Shown here in pieces: positions 7,589 through 16,374 of a DNA stretch of 52,662 nucleotides. The translations under genes were made by a program, and so were the position numbers. Below the pieces are notes generated by a model. That model ran no database searches and had not been told where the DNA came from. It saw nothing but the letters and a program-made list of their open reading frames with translations. The stretch is from Desulfobacteraceae bacterium RAAP-1 (GTDB lineage Bacteria; Desulfobacterota; Desulfobacteria; Desulfobacterales; Desulfatirhabdiaceae), in contig LKPX01000019.1 in the NCBI GenBank assembly GCA_001443525.1, positions 1 through 52,662 on the forward strand, given 5' to 3'. The first letter of the stretch is position 1. The number at the start of each line of letters is the position of its first letter.

Positions 7589-9946
7589 TCAATGATTTGA
7601 AAAGCAAGAGGATACTGTAAAGTTTTTGATGGAAAATGCCAACGATCTCGAATCCAATGGCACTGTTACGGAACTTTTATAAGAGTAAAAGGTCAGCGTA
7701 TGTATCCCTTTTCGAATATCTACAGGCACTGGAGGCGGACTTTTAAATCCGGACCAGTTGATGTCTATCACCATCACCTCCCGGTCATCCAATAACATAT
7801 GTACCTTGTTATCCGGAGGCGCAGAAGCAATTTCAAACTGAATATGAGTCGTATGATCCTTGTTGCAGTGAAGTTCAATGAAACCCTGATGGTCACTCCA
7901 TCGCCAGCATCCGGAAGCGTCTGATTCCTCATCGAACCAGCCGGAAAGGAATCTGGCGGTACAGGGCGGCTCCCTGAACTCTTTTTGCAATACCGCCGCG
8001 CCGACCACGTAGCCATGATGAGGTGCGGATGTTTTATGCCAGGATAAAAACGCCGGAATATCGTCAAGATTCCATTCAGGTCCGCTCTGATTTCCAAAGG
8101 CGGGATGCATCCAGATGGTGGTTTCAAATTCTTGCATCGTCAATGCCGCGCCATTCCATTCGGGAAAAGACATCCCCATCTCCGGTTCGCAAATATCGAA
8201 AGAGATGGCCAGAAAAGCACCCGGTTTCAGGACGCGGTTGATTTCATCAATGACTTTAATCTTATCCGGCTGGTGTTCGATCACCGAAAAGCTGGTCAGT
8301 ATATCCACCGACGCATCCGGAATCGGCAGTATCTCGTCACTGACGATGCGCCACTGAACATCCAACTGAAACCTGTCTCGTAATTTTTCCCAGACAGGAA
8401 TCCATTGGGCATCAGTTTCGATCAGAGTCACCCTGGCTCCCAGCAAAGCGATCAGCCACGGCATGGGAGATATTTCACTGCCCATATCCACGAGATGTTT
8501 TCCCTGCCATTTGATTTTATAAAGGATATTGCACCAGAGCCAGGGATATTCCCATATTTTCGACCAATTGGTAAAGACACGAAGTCCCCATTGAACGGCC
8601 AGACCGTTTACCATAGCCATAAATGCTCGAAAGCCTGTGGACTCCAGTTCGCTCACGGAAGCCAGCCTTACCGAAGAAGCAATATCTGCTCCCTCTGCTA
8701 CTGCAAAACCCGGCTGGTATCCAATATTTTCTTCGGAAAGTTGCTGAACAAAATACTTGTTATTCATGGCCCGTAATCTCATTTGTTTTCGTATTTTCAG
8801 CAGGTGGCTGCGCCAGTACGCTCCTCTGTCCAGAGCATCTGTCACACTGAAATAGATATCATCCGGGTCGGCCCGATCCATATCGCCTACCGGGCTCATT
8901 CCCAGCTCTTCGATCAACCCCGACAGTTTCTGACCTCTGGCGAAACTGACAGGGACTGTACCGGCCATCACGCTTTCTATGGTAAAATGATATCGCTGGG
9001 ACAGACTGACATCCACCTGTGAAAGCAGCCCTATCATTTCATCCGGGTGGTAATACCGATTGGGCAGAAAAATCGGGGATGTTTCCATCATGCCCATCAC
9101 AACTTCAGCCGCTGCTCGATCGAAATATGCGCCTTCCCGAACTTCATTGCACATGAATACAATCTGCGCGTTCTGATCTATGGCAACACGATCCAGCGCA
9201 ATAGCCAGATTTTTGTATAACGCGGCATTGTTTCCCCATACTTCACGCACCACATTGACGCCCACAAGAGGTCTGGCGATATCGACTCCCAAAAGTGCCC
9301 ATTGAGATGAAGCCCACGATGTTGCATCCGTAACCGGTTCGTAGAGCCATGCCAGATCCGATGCCACCATAATACGGTCACCCGGAACACCCAATGCCGT
9401 CAGGGCATGAAGACAAGCAGCAGAGCGAACCGTCCAGGATGATATCGGCAAAAACGCATCGTGAAATATCTGCATGGCTTCCGGATCTTTCAGCTGGTCC
9501 ACCCCAACCCCAACGGCATGCACCGGAATTTTGTTCCCATGACAATATGTCAAACGTTCCTTTAATGCGCGCAGCGGCCAGTCCAGCCCCACCAGTTCCG
9601 ATACAGGTGTTCCACCCACCAGCAGTACAGCCTGTGAAGATGATACATATCGCTCACACTTCTCATTATCGAGCCATGATACATACCGATATGTTTTAGG
9701 AAACCATAAAATCGCGGGGCTATTCTCATCCCATACTTCTACACTGCTCCATCCGACAGGTTGAACCAGATTTAAAAATCCCAACATCATCAACTCATCG
9801 CCGATATTTCCGGCCGCCAGTCCGCTGAACATCTGGTGGGTTTGCACCTGAAGGGGAAATGGAATCATTTTAAAGTCGATCGGATCATCGTTGTAAGGCA
9901 TAACAGGCGCAAGTTGTTGTGCCAATATTTTGTCGAACTGCGCCAT
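7589..9946 (-). CDS. Polysaccharide pyruvyltransferase-methyltransferase fusion
   Basis: The product has 785 residues in three modules. Residues ~40-395 resemble the polysaccharide pyruvyl transferase family (GNIGDELMMLG near the start, VLLVGG, GVGVDQL, and SQRYHFTIESVMAGT near its end). Residues ~480-600 are a class I SAM methyltransferase (LVDMGSEISPMP, followed by SFSVIEHQPDK and a VLKPGAFLAISF strand). Residues ~667-780 are a beta-rich domain with WRWSD at its start and LDSRSLAFSI at its end, like those in the proteins at 1482 and 2343. The methyltransferase glycine motif is atypical (D-M-G-S-E). Non-reducing-end modification of the exported glycan is a reasonable inference: ketal pyruvylation and/or O-methylation. 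It follows wzt by 31 bases in the same orientation. Confidence 0.8.
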   Translation of the reverse strand: MAQFDKILAQQLAPVMPYNDDPIDFKMIPFPLQVQTHQMFSGLAAGNIGDELMMLGFLNLVQPVGWSSVEVWDENSPAILWFPKTYRYVSWLDNEKCERYVSSSQAVLLVGGTPVSELVGLDWPLRALKERLTYCHGNKIPVHAVGVGVDQLKDPEAMQIFHDAFLPISSWTVRSAACLHALTALGVPGDRIMVASDLAWLYEPVTDATSWASSQWALLGVDIARPLVGVNVVREVWGNNAALYKNLAIALDRVAIDQNAQIVFMCNEVREGAYFDRAAAEVVMGMMETSPIFLPNRYYHPDEMIGLLSQVDVSLSQRYHFTIESVMAGTVPVSFARGQKLSGLIEELGMSPVGDMDRADPDDIYFSVTDALDRGAYWRSHLLKIRKQMRLRAMNNKYFVQQLSEENIGYQPGFAVAEGADIASSVRLASVSELESTGFRAFMAMVNGLAVQWGLRVFTNWSKIWEYPWLWCNILYKIKWQGKHLVDMGSEISPMPWLIALLGARVTLIETDAQWIPVWEKLRDRFQLDVQWRIVSDEILPIPDASVDILTSFSVIEHQPDKIKVIDEINRVLKPGAFLAISFDICEPEMGMSFPEWNGAALTMQEFETTIWMHPAFGNQSGPEWNLDDIPAFLSWHKTSAPHHGYVVGAAVLQKEFREPPCTARFLSGWFDEESDASGCWRWSDHQGFIELHCNKDHTTHIQFEIASAPPDNKVHMLLDDREVMVIDINWSGFKSPPPVPVDIRKGIHTLTFYSYKSSVTVPLDSRSLAFSIKNFTVSSCFSNH

Positions 9947-9977
9947 ATCATCACAGGCCCCGGCTCAATCGAACAGA

Positions 9978-11273
9978 TCACAAATTGATGGTCATGGGAA
10001 GTTGCGCCATGCCGTAGAATGGAAAAGGATTGGCCGGATCCGCGGACACCGAAATCGGCCCCAGCATTTCGCGCCGATCATGAACAAACCCGTAATTGAC
10101 GCCCTCCTGGCTGGGTTCCGAAGTCCCGATGCTGAAGGTGTATTCCCCAGGCTGCACCGAAAACGTCAATTTCCAGCTCACGATATATTCCTGATCCGGC
10201 GTCATATCCGGCAACCGGCGTCCTAACTGACGGGTTCCGGCGGCAAACACCAGATTACCCAACCGGTCGAAAAGATGAATACCGACGCTGGGATCATAGA
10301 CAGTTTCTTTCGCTCGAATCAACACATGAAACATCAGATATTTCATCATGCGAACTTCCAGCGTATCATCAAGACGGTCATTGGTTACCCGCACGGCGAC
10401 AATTTCGAGACCCCCGGCGCCATGTCGGGGGTGATGCTCCTGGATGATATTGTGTTCCCGTATTCGGGCCGCTAACCCCTTGTCTTCACGCGGGATATGG
10501 GGCATGACCGCATCGGATGCCGATTCGGCAGTCGAATGCCGAGTTCCGATCCGACTGAAATACCTGCTGACAACTTCTTCCGGCGGACCGGCGCAATCCA
10601 GTTCCCCATTATTCAGTAATACCGCACGGCTGCAAATATTCATGACCGCTGTGGTGTCGTGAGACACGAACAGGCAGGAAACGCCGCGGGAGATGATCTC
10701 TCGGATCTTTGCAAAGCATTTCTGCTGAAAGAAAATATCGCCAACACTGAGCGCTTCATCCACCACCAGAATATCCGGTTCGATGCAGATCTGAACCGCA
10801 AAGGCCAGTCTTACGAACATCCCGCTGGAATATACCTTGACCGGCTGATCCATAAAATGGCCGATATCGGCAAAGGCTGCGATTTCGTCAAACCGCTGCG
10901 CCATCTCCGCATAGCTGAACCCCATGATCGAGCCATTCAAAAAGACGTTTTCACGACCCGTAAACTCGGGATTGAAACCGCTCCCCAGCTCTAAAAGCGA
11001 GGCGATTCTCCCGGCTGCCGTTACTTCACCGCAGGTCGGCGTCAAAATGCCGCATATCAGTTGCAGCAAGGTGGATTTACCCGAGCCGTTTCTGCCGATA
11101 ACGCCAAGCGCCTCTCCTTTATGAACATCGAAGGAAATATCACGAAGCGCCCAGAAATCCCGATAATACTTGCGTTTTCGAAAAAATGTCTGCTTCAGCC
11201 TGTCTTTTGGATTTTCATAGATATGATAACATTTTCCCAGGCGATCAACATGAATGACAGGTTCAGATGACAT
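9978..11273 (-). CDS. wzt: Polysaccharide ABC exporter ATP-binding subunit with recognition domain
   Basis: The protein has 431 residues. Residues ~1-245 are the ABC ATPase: Walker A GRNGSGKST, the variant signature VYSSGM, Walker B ILVVDEAL and H-loop FVSHD. Residues ~290-431 are a C-terminal domain like that of Wzt proteins that read a terminal modification of the glycan before export. The start at the ATG at 11273 is supported by AAAGG 8 bases upstream; a TTG two codons earlier is the alternative. It overlaps wzm by 11 bases, so the two subunits are translationally coupled. It acts at the cytoplasmic face of the inner membrane. The possession of the extra domain implies that chain length is set before export by capping. 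Confidence 0.93.
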   Translation of the reverse strand: MSSEPVIHVDRLGKCYHIYENPKDRLKQTFFRKRKYYRDFWALRDISFDVHKGEALGVIGRNGSGKSTLLQLICGILTPTCGEVTAAGRIASLLELGSGFNPEFTGRENVFLNGSIMGFSYAEMAQRFDEIAAFADIGHFMDQPVKVYSSGMFVRLAFAVQICIEPDILVVDEALSVGDIFFQQKCFAKIREIISRGVSCLFVSHDTTAVMNICSRAVLLNNGELDCAGPPEEVVSRYFSRIGTRHSTAESASDAVMPHIPREDKGLAARIREHNIIQEHHPRHGAGGLEIVAVRVTNDRLDDTLEVRMMKYLMFHVLIRAKETVYDPSVGIHLFDRLGNLVFAAGTRQLGRRLPDMTPDQEYIVSWKLTFSVQPGEYTFSIGTSEPSQEGVNYGFVHDRREMLGPISVSADPANPFPFYGMAQLPMTINL

Positions 11274-12084
11274 CCGCAAAACCTTTTCTCAGTTTCTGGA
11301 AAACGACCATGCCGGCCCAGGCGATTCCCATACTGACGATATAATAAACCGCCAACTGGCTCCATGCCGGCATATGACCCCAGATGGCGACAGCCCGCGT
11401 CTGTTCGATGATAACTGTCAGAGGATTTAGATAAAACAGCAGACGGTAATGCGCCGGCAGCCGATCCAGCGGATAAAACACCGGCCCCATAAACATCAGA
11501 ATCATTGTAACGATGACAATGGTCTGCCCCACATCACGCAAATATACGCCGATGGCAGTCAGTATCCATGAAAACCCCATAATGAGAAACATCAGCGGCA
11601 AAAAAATAAGCGGCAAAAAAATGATGGTCCACTGAATATACCCGTGCACCAGCGTAAAAAAAACGATCAGTACCGCCAGACTGACGGCCGTATGAAACAG
11701 GGCAGATCCCATGGCCACCCATGGCAGAATCTCCAAGGGGAAAATCACTTTCTTGACGTAATTGACATTGCCCAGAATCAGCCCCGGCGCCCGGTTGAGG
11801 CACTCGGCAAACCAGCCGTGAACAATCAGTCCGGCAAACAAAATGACAGGGAAATCGGTCTGGCCTGCCGCGCCTTCACTCCAGCGTGATTTCAGCATGA
11901 ATCCGAATGCGAACGTATAAACCGCCAGCATCAGAATCGGATTCAGCAATGACCACAACAGGCCCATGACAGACCCTCGATACCGGGCCTCAATATCCCG
12001 GCGGGCAAGCTGACCGATCAGTCCCCGGTATTGCCAGAAACTCTTCCACACATACAGGGGCGATATCGAAAAACGTCTTTCCAT
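11263..12084 (-). CDS. wzm: Polysaccharide ABC exporter permease
   Basis: The 273-residue ABC-2-type integral membrane protein has about six hydrophobic helices and the family-typical N-terminus (LIGQLARRDIEARYRGSVMGLLWSL, split by the first helix). It forms the channel for undecaprenyl-linked glycan together with the overlapping ATPase gene. It starts 15 bases after the end of the VKOR-thioredoxin gene, so the redox genes and the exporter are probably one transcript. Confidence 0.93.
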   Translation of the reverse strand: MERRFSISPLYVWKSFWQYRGLIGQLARRDIEARYRGSVMGLLWSLLNPILMLAVYTFAFGFMLKSRWSEGAAGQTDFPVILFAGLIVHGWFAECLNRAPGLILGNVNYVKKVIFPLEILPWVAMGSALFHTAVSLAVLIVFFTLVHGYIQWTIIFLPLIFLPLMFLIMGFSWILTAIGVYLRDVGQTIVIVTMILMFMGPVFYPLDRLPAHYRLLFYLNPLTVIIEQTRAVAIWGHMPAWSQLAVYYIVSMGIAWAGMVVFQKLRKGFADVI

Positions 12085-12099
12085 AATGTTCGGATCCGG

Positions 12100-13026
12100 C
12101 TACTTTGATTTAAAAAGCTCTTTTAATCCGCTGGACGGAGTGTCTTCGCACAATCCGGAAGCGGTTCCTGAAAACATCGGGCAATCCTCTTTGGGAGGAG
12201 CCGACGCGGCGACATCCGACCAAAAAGGCGCGCGGGTGGTCAGAAACGGGATATGAGTCACGCCAATACGGCTTAACGCCGACATGTTTTTAAACGTATT
12301 CAGCATCGTACGAAAATATGCCATATCATATGTCATCGCAGGAACTTTAGCCTGCTCGCATAAACTCAGCGATTCCTTTAAAGGCTTTCCGTGTTTCAAC
12401 TCCTCTTCAAGCAGTATGATCCTTTGGGTGTCTTCTGAATTTTTGGCAATGGGATACAGCGCAATCTGCGCCTCTATATCGCTTTTGGTCAACAAAGCAG
12501 CGATCATTTCCCTGCAGGCAGGGCACGTCGGTGAAAAATAAAGATGCACCGGCGCTGCATCCGTACCGTACACTGGCCATGGCGAAATGGCTTCCTTGGC
12601 AGCGGAAACGCCATTGACAAAAAACAGCAGGAACCATGCCGCCAATACCCATCGCGTCCATGGCGGTTTGCCCTGAACCATCGCTGCTCGCATGACAGCG
12701 CCGAAAAACACCGCTACAATCAGACACTGCATACATGGCCACAATAGAATCTGTATCACCAGAAACACCATGTCGAGTATCAGAAAAAAAGCGGCCGTTG
12801 CCGTCAGATATCGCCCCTGCCACCCCGTCGCACAACAGGTCAGCATCAGAAAAGCAGCGCCCCCGAACCAGTAAAGAGAAATCCCCCCCACCGAAAGCCC
12901 TTCATACACACTGCATCCCTGTGTAACACAAACCGCATCCGTCATCTTGAAGGCGGACAACAGACAAAACAAAAGGCCGAAAACGGACAGCCCAATGGCC
13001 GGAATCCTGTTTTTTATGGTTTTCAT
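12100..13026 (-). CDS. VKOR-family membrane oxidoreductase with thioredoxin-like domain
   Basis: The protein has 308 residues. The N-terminal ~130 residues form the four-helix vitamin K epoxide reductase fold, with the loop cysteine pair C33/C38 (CVTQGC) and the quinone-side WPCMQC (C98/C101). A C-terminal thioredoxin-like domain begins at ~155, with the active site CPAC at 168-171. Bacterial VKOR homologues reoxidise periplasmic thiol oxidases, replacing DsbB. Here the partner domain is fused, and a second periplasmic thiol protein is encoded directly upstream with a 4-base ATGA overlap. The C-terminal half after CPAC is less typical and contains extra cysteines near the end. Substrates are unknown. 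Confidence 0.85.
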   Translation of the reverse strand: MKTIKNRIPAIGLSVFGLLFCLLSAFKMTDAVCVTQGCSVYEGLSVGGISLYWFGGAAFLMLTCCATGWQGRYLTATAAFFLILDMVFLVIQILLWPCMQCLIVAVFFGAVMRAAMVQGKPPWTRWVLAAWFLLFFVNGVSAAKEAISPWPVYGTDAAPVHLYFSPTCPACREMIAALLTKSDIEAQIALYPIAKNSEDTQRIILLEEELKHGKPLKESLSLCEQAKVPAMTYDMAYFRTMLNTFKNMSALSRIGVTHIPFLTTRAPFWSDVAASAPPKEDCPMFSGTASGLCEDTPSSGLKELFKSK

Positions 13027-13946
13027 GGCATCAATTCATTAAACTTGGGGAAATTACCCCCTTCGATCATATATCCATCCACAAAGGTCACAGGCGTCCC
13101 CATGATTCCGATATTTTTAGCCTCCAACTGTTCTTTTTGAATCGCCGGGGCATATTCGCTCTGGAGCTTTTTGGCCACAGCGTCCAGATTATTCCCCCAG
13201 TCTTTTTTGAGCGCCGGAAATTCCGCGGCATACTGTTTCAGAATATCCACCGGCGATTTGCCGGAATTCAGTCGGGTATATGAAAAATTGATGATGTCAA
13301 ACACATTCATACCCTTCCGCCGGGCGAACTCCAGAACCGCACAGGCAATTTCAGATTCCGTATGAATGGGATAATAGGACATTTTCAATGATTTGAGCTT
13401 ATCCTTATGCTGAGACAGATATTCCCACACATGTCTGCAATAGGGACAAAACGGATCTGAGATCAACACGATATCATGCGTTCCGGCTCCCTTATACACC
13501 TCGTTGCCCAACCCCTTTTCCGGCAGAGATACCCTCCGGAGTTCCATCATCACCTGACTCAGCGCCGTAAAGCCTGTATTCATATCCAGAATATCCGAAT
13601 ACTGTACGGTCAGCGTGGGATCCACCACCAGATACAAAAATTCATTCTGTTGATCGGGAAGTACAGGCAATATCTTGATGCGAACGGCATACAGCGTTTG
13701 CCCTACTATCTGAAATGCGATTTTCTTCTCCACGATCACCTTGCTGATATCAAAATTTTTATACGCATCATTCTTACCCGCATTGGCTCTCTGAATACGA
13801 GAAACGATTTTTTCTTTCAGCAGCGCGTCATTCAGCTCCGGCACTTTTACCGGAGGCGTGTCCGTCTGCGCCCATGCCGCGGGAAGCGCCAGCAGCATAT
13901 AGACAAGTAAAATACATAGTCCCATTTGATGATGTTGAATACGCAT
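13023..13946 (-). CDS. Secreted DsbC/DsbG-like thiol-disulfide protein
   Basis: The 307-residue protein begins with a signal peptide (about residues 1-27, LLALPAAWA). A ~110-residue region that could be the dimerisation domain follows. Next comes a thioredoxin fold with SDPFCPYCRH (CPYC at 167-170) and the cis-proline loop GTPVTFVDG near the end. This layout fits DsbC-type isomerases or DsbA-like oxidases. The ATG at 13946 is preferred over a TTG at 13952 because AGGA lies 9 bases upstream. The stop overlaps the VKOR gene start as ATGA. Both are likely to act as a periplasmic disulfide-forming or repairing pair. Confidence 0.85.
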   Translation of the reverse strand: MRIQHHQMGLCILLVYMLLALPAAWAQTDTPPVKVPELNDALLKEKIVSRIQRANAGKNDAYKNFDISKVIVEKKIAFQIVGQTLYAVRIKILPVLPDQQNEFLYLVVDPTLTVQYSDILDMNTGFTALSQVMMELRRVSLPEKGLGNEVYKGAGTHDIVLISDPFCPYCRHVWEYLSQHKDKLKSLKMSYYPIHTESEIACAVLEFARRKGMNVFDIINFSYTRLNSGKSPVDILKQYAAEFPALKKDWGNNLDAVAKKLQSEYAPAIQKEQLEAKNIGIMGTPVTFVDGYMIEGGNFPKFNELMP

Positions 13947-13993
13947 ATCCAATGTTCCTGTTCCCTTATTGGACGACTTCTTGTGAAGCCATT

Positions 13994-15034
13994 TTATTTT
14001 GCAACTGTGGACTCTGGTGTGACAACGGGTTTATACTGTTTGATCATCTCTTTGGCATGATTCAGGTCTTCCGGAGACAACAGCGATTCAAGTTCCTTAC
14101 ACTTGCCTTTAATCATCTCTGTAAAGTCTTTCGACAACCTGTGCTCACTGAGACTGTACCAGTAATATGCCTGAACCATATCTTTCTGGATGCCATTTCC
14201 TTTTTCATACATGATGGCAAGATTGAACATCGCCGGCGGATATCCCTGCTCCGCAGCTTTCTGATACCAGTGAACAGACTGTTCAGCATTCTGTTTAACC
14301 CCGCGACCCTTTTCGTACATCACGCCCAGATACCATTCTGCCTGCGGAAATCCCTGCCCTGCGGATTTGGCTATCCATTCCGCCGCCTTGTCGTTATCCG
14401 GCGATGTTCCCTGCCCCTGGGCATACATGTCACCCACTTTGAACTGCACCAGCTTATTTCCATGGGTTGCCGCCTGCGTGTACCAGTACAGCGCCTTTGT
14501 CAGGTCTTTCTTTACTCCCGCCCCGGATTCATACATGGCTCCCAGATTGTACTGCGCCTTGTCATATCCCTGTTCCGCAGCCTTGGTGTACCAGTCCACC
14601 GCTGTGGCGTCATTTTCCGAAACCCCGGTTCCGAGCTGATACAAAAGCGCCAGATTGTACTGGGCGTACATATCGCCCTGATTCGCGGCTTTTTCATACC
14701 ACTCGATGGCTCTGGACGGATCCGCCTTCACGTCCCTGCCTTCATCATATATCAGCCCTATTTGAAACTGGGCATCCTTATTTCCCTGATCCGCGGACCG
14801 GTTCAGCCAGTTCAGGCCAGAGTCAACACTTTTCTTCACGCCGACACCGTCGCAATACATTCTTCCCACCTGATACTGAGCAGCCGCATCCCCTTTTTCA
14901 GCCTGCATCATGGCCTGACTGAAAGCTTTTTCAGGAGTGACTGCCGCATCTTTCTGTGAATATTCCATCCCACAGCCCAGAACAAGCCCTGTCATGATAA
15001 TAACCATTACGCTCCGCACCCACTGCTGTTTCAT
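13994..15034 (-). CDS. Sel1-repeat lipoprotein
   Basis: The protein has 346 residues. A signal peptide ends in the lipobox LVLGC, followed by seven or eight Sel1-like TPR repeats of 36 residues (A-x-x-W-Y-x-K-A-A-x-Q-G, A-Q-Y-N-L-G/A-x-x-Y, G-x-G-V pattern) from about residue 45 to 300. Such proteins are scaffolds; no enzyme domain is present. The start at 15034 has GGAGG five bases upstream; an ATG-like start eight codons earlier is unlikely. It leads the thiol-redox genes, separated by 47 bases, and may be the first gene of the transcript that continues into wzm and wzt. Confidence 0.9.
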   Translation of the reverse strand: MKQQWVRSVMVIIMTGLVLGCGMEYSQKDAAVTPEKAFSQAMMQAEKGDAAAQYQVGRMYCDGVGVKKSVDSGLNWLNRSADQGNKDAQFQIGLIYDEGRDVKADPSRAIEWYEKAANQGDMYAQYNLALLYQLGTGVSENDATAVDWYTKAAEQGYDKAQYNLGAMYESGAGVKKDLTKALYWYTQAATHGNKLVQFKVGDMYAQGQGTSPDNDKAAEWIAKSAGQGFPQAEWYLGVMYEKGRGVKQNAEQSVHWYQKAAEQGYPPAMFNLAIMYEKGNGIQKDMVQAYYWYSLSEHRLSKDFTEMIKGKCKELESLLSPEDLNHAKEMIKQYKPVVTPESTVAK

Positions 15035-15072
15035 TTTTCCTCCATGCTGTGATATCATTCATTCGTTTTATT

Positions 15073-15216
15073 TAAAAAGTCCGGATGCTGCGCCAACGCT
15101 GCCATCCTTCGTCGTTGCGGCGTACCCAAAAGTACGCCTCACTCCTCAGGCTTTGAGCGCCTTGCCTGCGAACTTTTTACAAAGCCGTCCCAAAATCGAC
15201 TTTTTACGAGGCCATC
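15073..15216 (+). repeat. R1 palindromic repeat, copy B
   Basis: This copy runs from AAAAAGTCCGGATGCTGCG to CGACTTTTTACGAGGCCATC. The outermost GACGACTTCGT is not preserved. The middle carries the GGCGTACCCAAAAGTACGCC hairpin. It lies in the divergent gap between the Sel1 lipoprotein (starts 15034) and the glycosyltransferase at 15329, so it may sit in a promoter region. No clear target duplication was found. Confidence 0.85.
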
Positions 15217-15328
15217 TTATTTTATATTGACTGAATTTATATGGAAACGGTATTGTGAAGACATATAACACTGCCGGAACAATTCCGGACGTCTCCATTT
15301 CGATAGGCAATAAACGGATGTCTGATCT

Positions 15329-16282
15329 ATGCAAAAAACCATTTCCATCTGTATCCCAGTATATAATGAATCGGTTAATATACCCATAGCTGTTCAGGAA
15401 GTCGAGACTTTATTTCAGCATCAACTTTCCGATTATCTTCTTGAAATCATCATCACAGACAATGCATCCACCGACAACACCTGGCAGGTGGTTCAGGATA
15501 TGGCGGCATCCCGGCCACACCTGCGTGCGTTTCGCTTTTCGAGAAATTTCGGCTATCAGAATTCCGTATTTGCCGGGCTGTCGATGTCCACCGGAGACGC
15601 TGTTATCGAACTGGATGCGGATCTTGAAGATCCACCTGCGATTATACCAGAATTTGTTTCCAGATGGGAAGAAGGATATGACATTGTTTATGGGGTGCGT
15701 TCCAAAAGGTACGGATCAAAGTTTTTTTTATGGAGTGTCGAGCGTTTCTACAGAATGCTGAACAGCATATCGGATATTCATATTCCTGAAAACGCGGGGG
15801 ACTTCAGGCTGCTGGATCGCAAGGTGGTGGATATTTTGAAGGAACTTCCGGAGAGAAATCTGTACTTAAGAGGGCTGGTGTCCTTTATCGGCTTCCGTCA
15901 ATGTCCGGTACTGTATGAAAGAAATGAACGGCTAAACGGCAAAAGCAAATTCAAGATCATGCACTATGTGGTACTGGCCATCGATGCGCTGACATCGTTT
16001 TCCAAAAAACCGCTTCGGCTCATCGGGATTCTGGGTATTCTGCTGTTTATATTTTCAAGCATGCTGGCGCTGAACTATCTTATCGGATATCTGATCAGCG
16101 GCAGTGAGGCCCGCGGTTTCACCACCCTGGTGATTCTGACACTGTTTCTTCACAGCACCACATTTATTTTCCTTGGCGTGCTGGGCGAATATCTCAGCCG
16201 CATATTTGATGATGCCAAATTCAGACCCCGCGCCATTATCCGGGACACCATCCACGCGGATCAACATCCGCCCTTTGTATGA
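15329..16282 (+). CDS. GT2 polyprenyl-phosphate glycosyltransferase (GtrB/DPM1-like)
   Basis: The 317-residue protein has an N-terminal GT2 domain (ISICIPVYNES, DNASTDNTW, FSRNFGYQNSV, DADLEDPP as the DXD region) and two hydrophobic helices near residues 232-290. That is the layout of GtrB, ArnC and bactoprenol glucosyltransferases, which load a sugar onto undecaprenyl phosphate. It is the only plus-strand gene in the polysaccharide block and has its own promoter region downstream of R1 copy B. The ribosome site is weak. It probably supplies a lipid-linked sugar for periplasmic side-branch addition, but no flippase or polymer-modifying GT-C gene is intact nearby. Confidence 0.9.
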   Translation: MQKTISICIPVYNESVNIPIAVQEVETLFQHQLSDYLLEIIITDNASTDNTWQVVQDMAASRPHLRAFRFSRNFGYQNSVFAGLSMSTGDAVIELDADLEDPPAIIPEFVSRWEEGYDIVYGVRSKRYGSKFFLWSVERFYRMLNSISDIHIPENAGDFRLLDRKVVDILKELPERNLYLRGLVSFIGFRQCPVLYERNERLNGKSKFKIMHYVVLAIDALTSFSKKPLRLIGILGILLFIFSSMLALNYLIGYLISGSEARGFTTLVILTLFLHSTTFIFLGVLGEYLSRIFDDAKFRPRAIIRDTIHADQHPPFV

Positions 16283-16324
16283 AAAAAAGCAAAGCTATCG
16301 ATACTGTCCACTGATACAATCTGC

Positions 16325-16353
16325 CCCCCCTCTCTCAGCAGGAGAGAGGGGGG
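16325..16353. terminator. 12-bp perfect hairpin between convergent genes
   Basis: CCCCCCTCTCTC (16325-16336) and GAGAGAGGGGGG (16342-16353) pair perfectly around a five-base loop. It lies between the ends of the convergent genes at 15329-16282 and 16375-17253. No T-run follows on either strand, so it may be a transcript-protecting hairpin and not an intrinsic terminator. Confidence 0.5.
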
Positions 16354-16374
16354 AAAGTTCAAGTAGAAAAACCA

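Noticed and set aside
13874-14959. Long plus-strand ORF (361 codons) opposite the Sel1 lipoprotein
   Set aside because: It is a mirror of the regular Sel1 repeat codons on the other strand; its translation has no known domain and no ribosome site.
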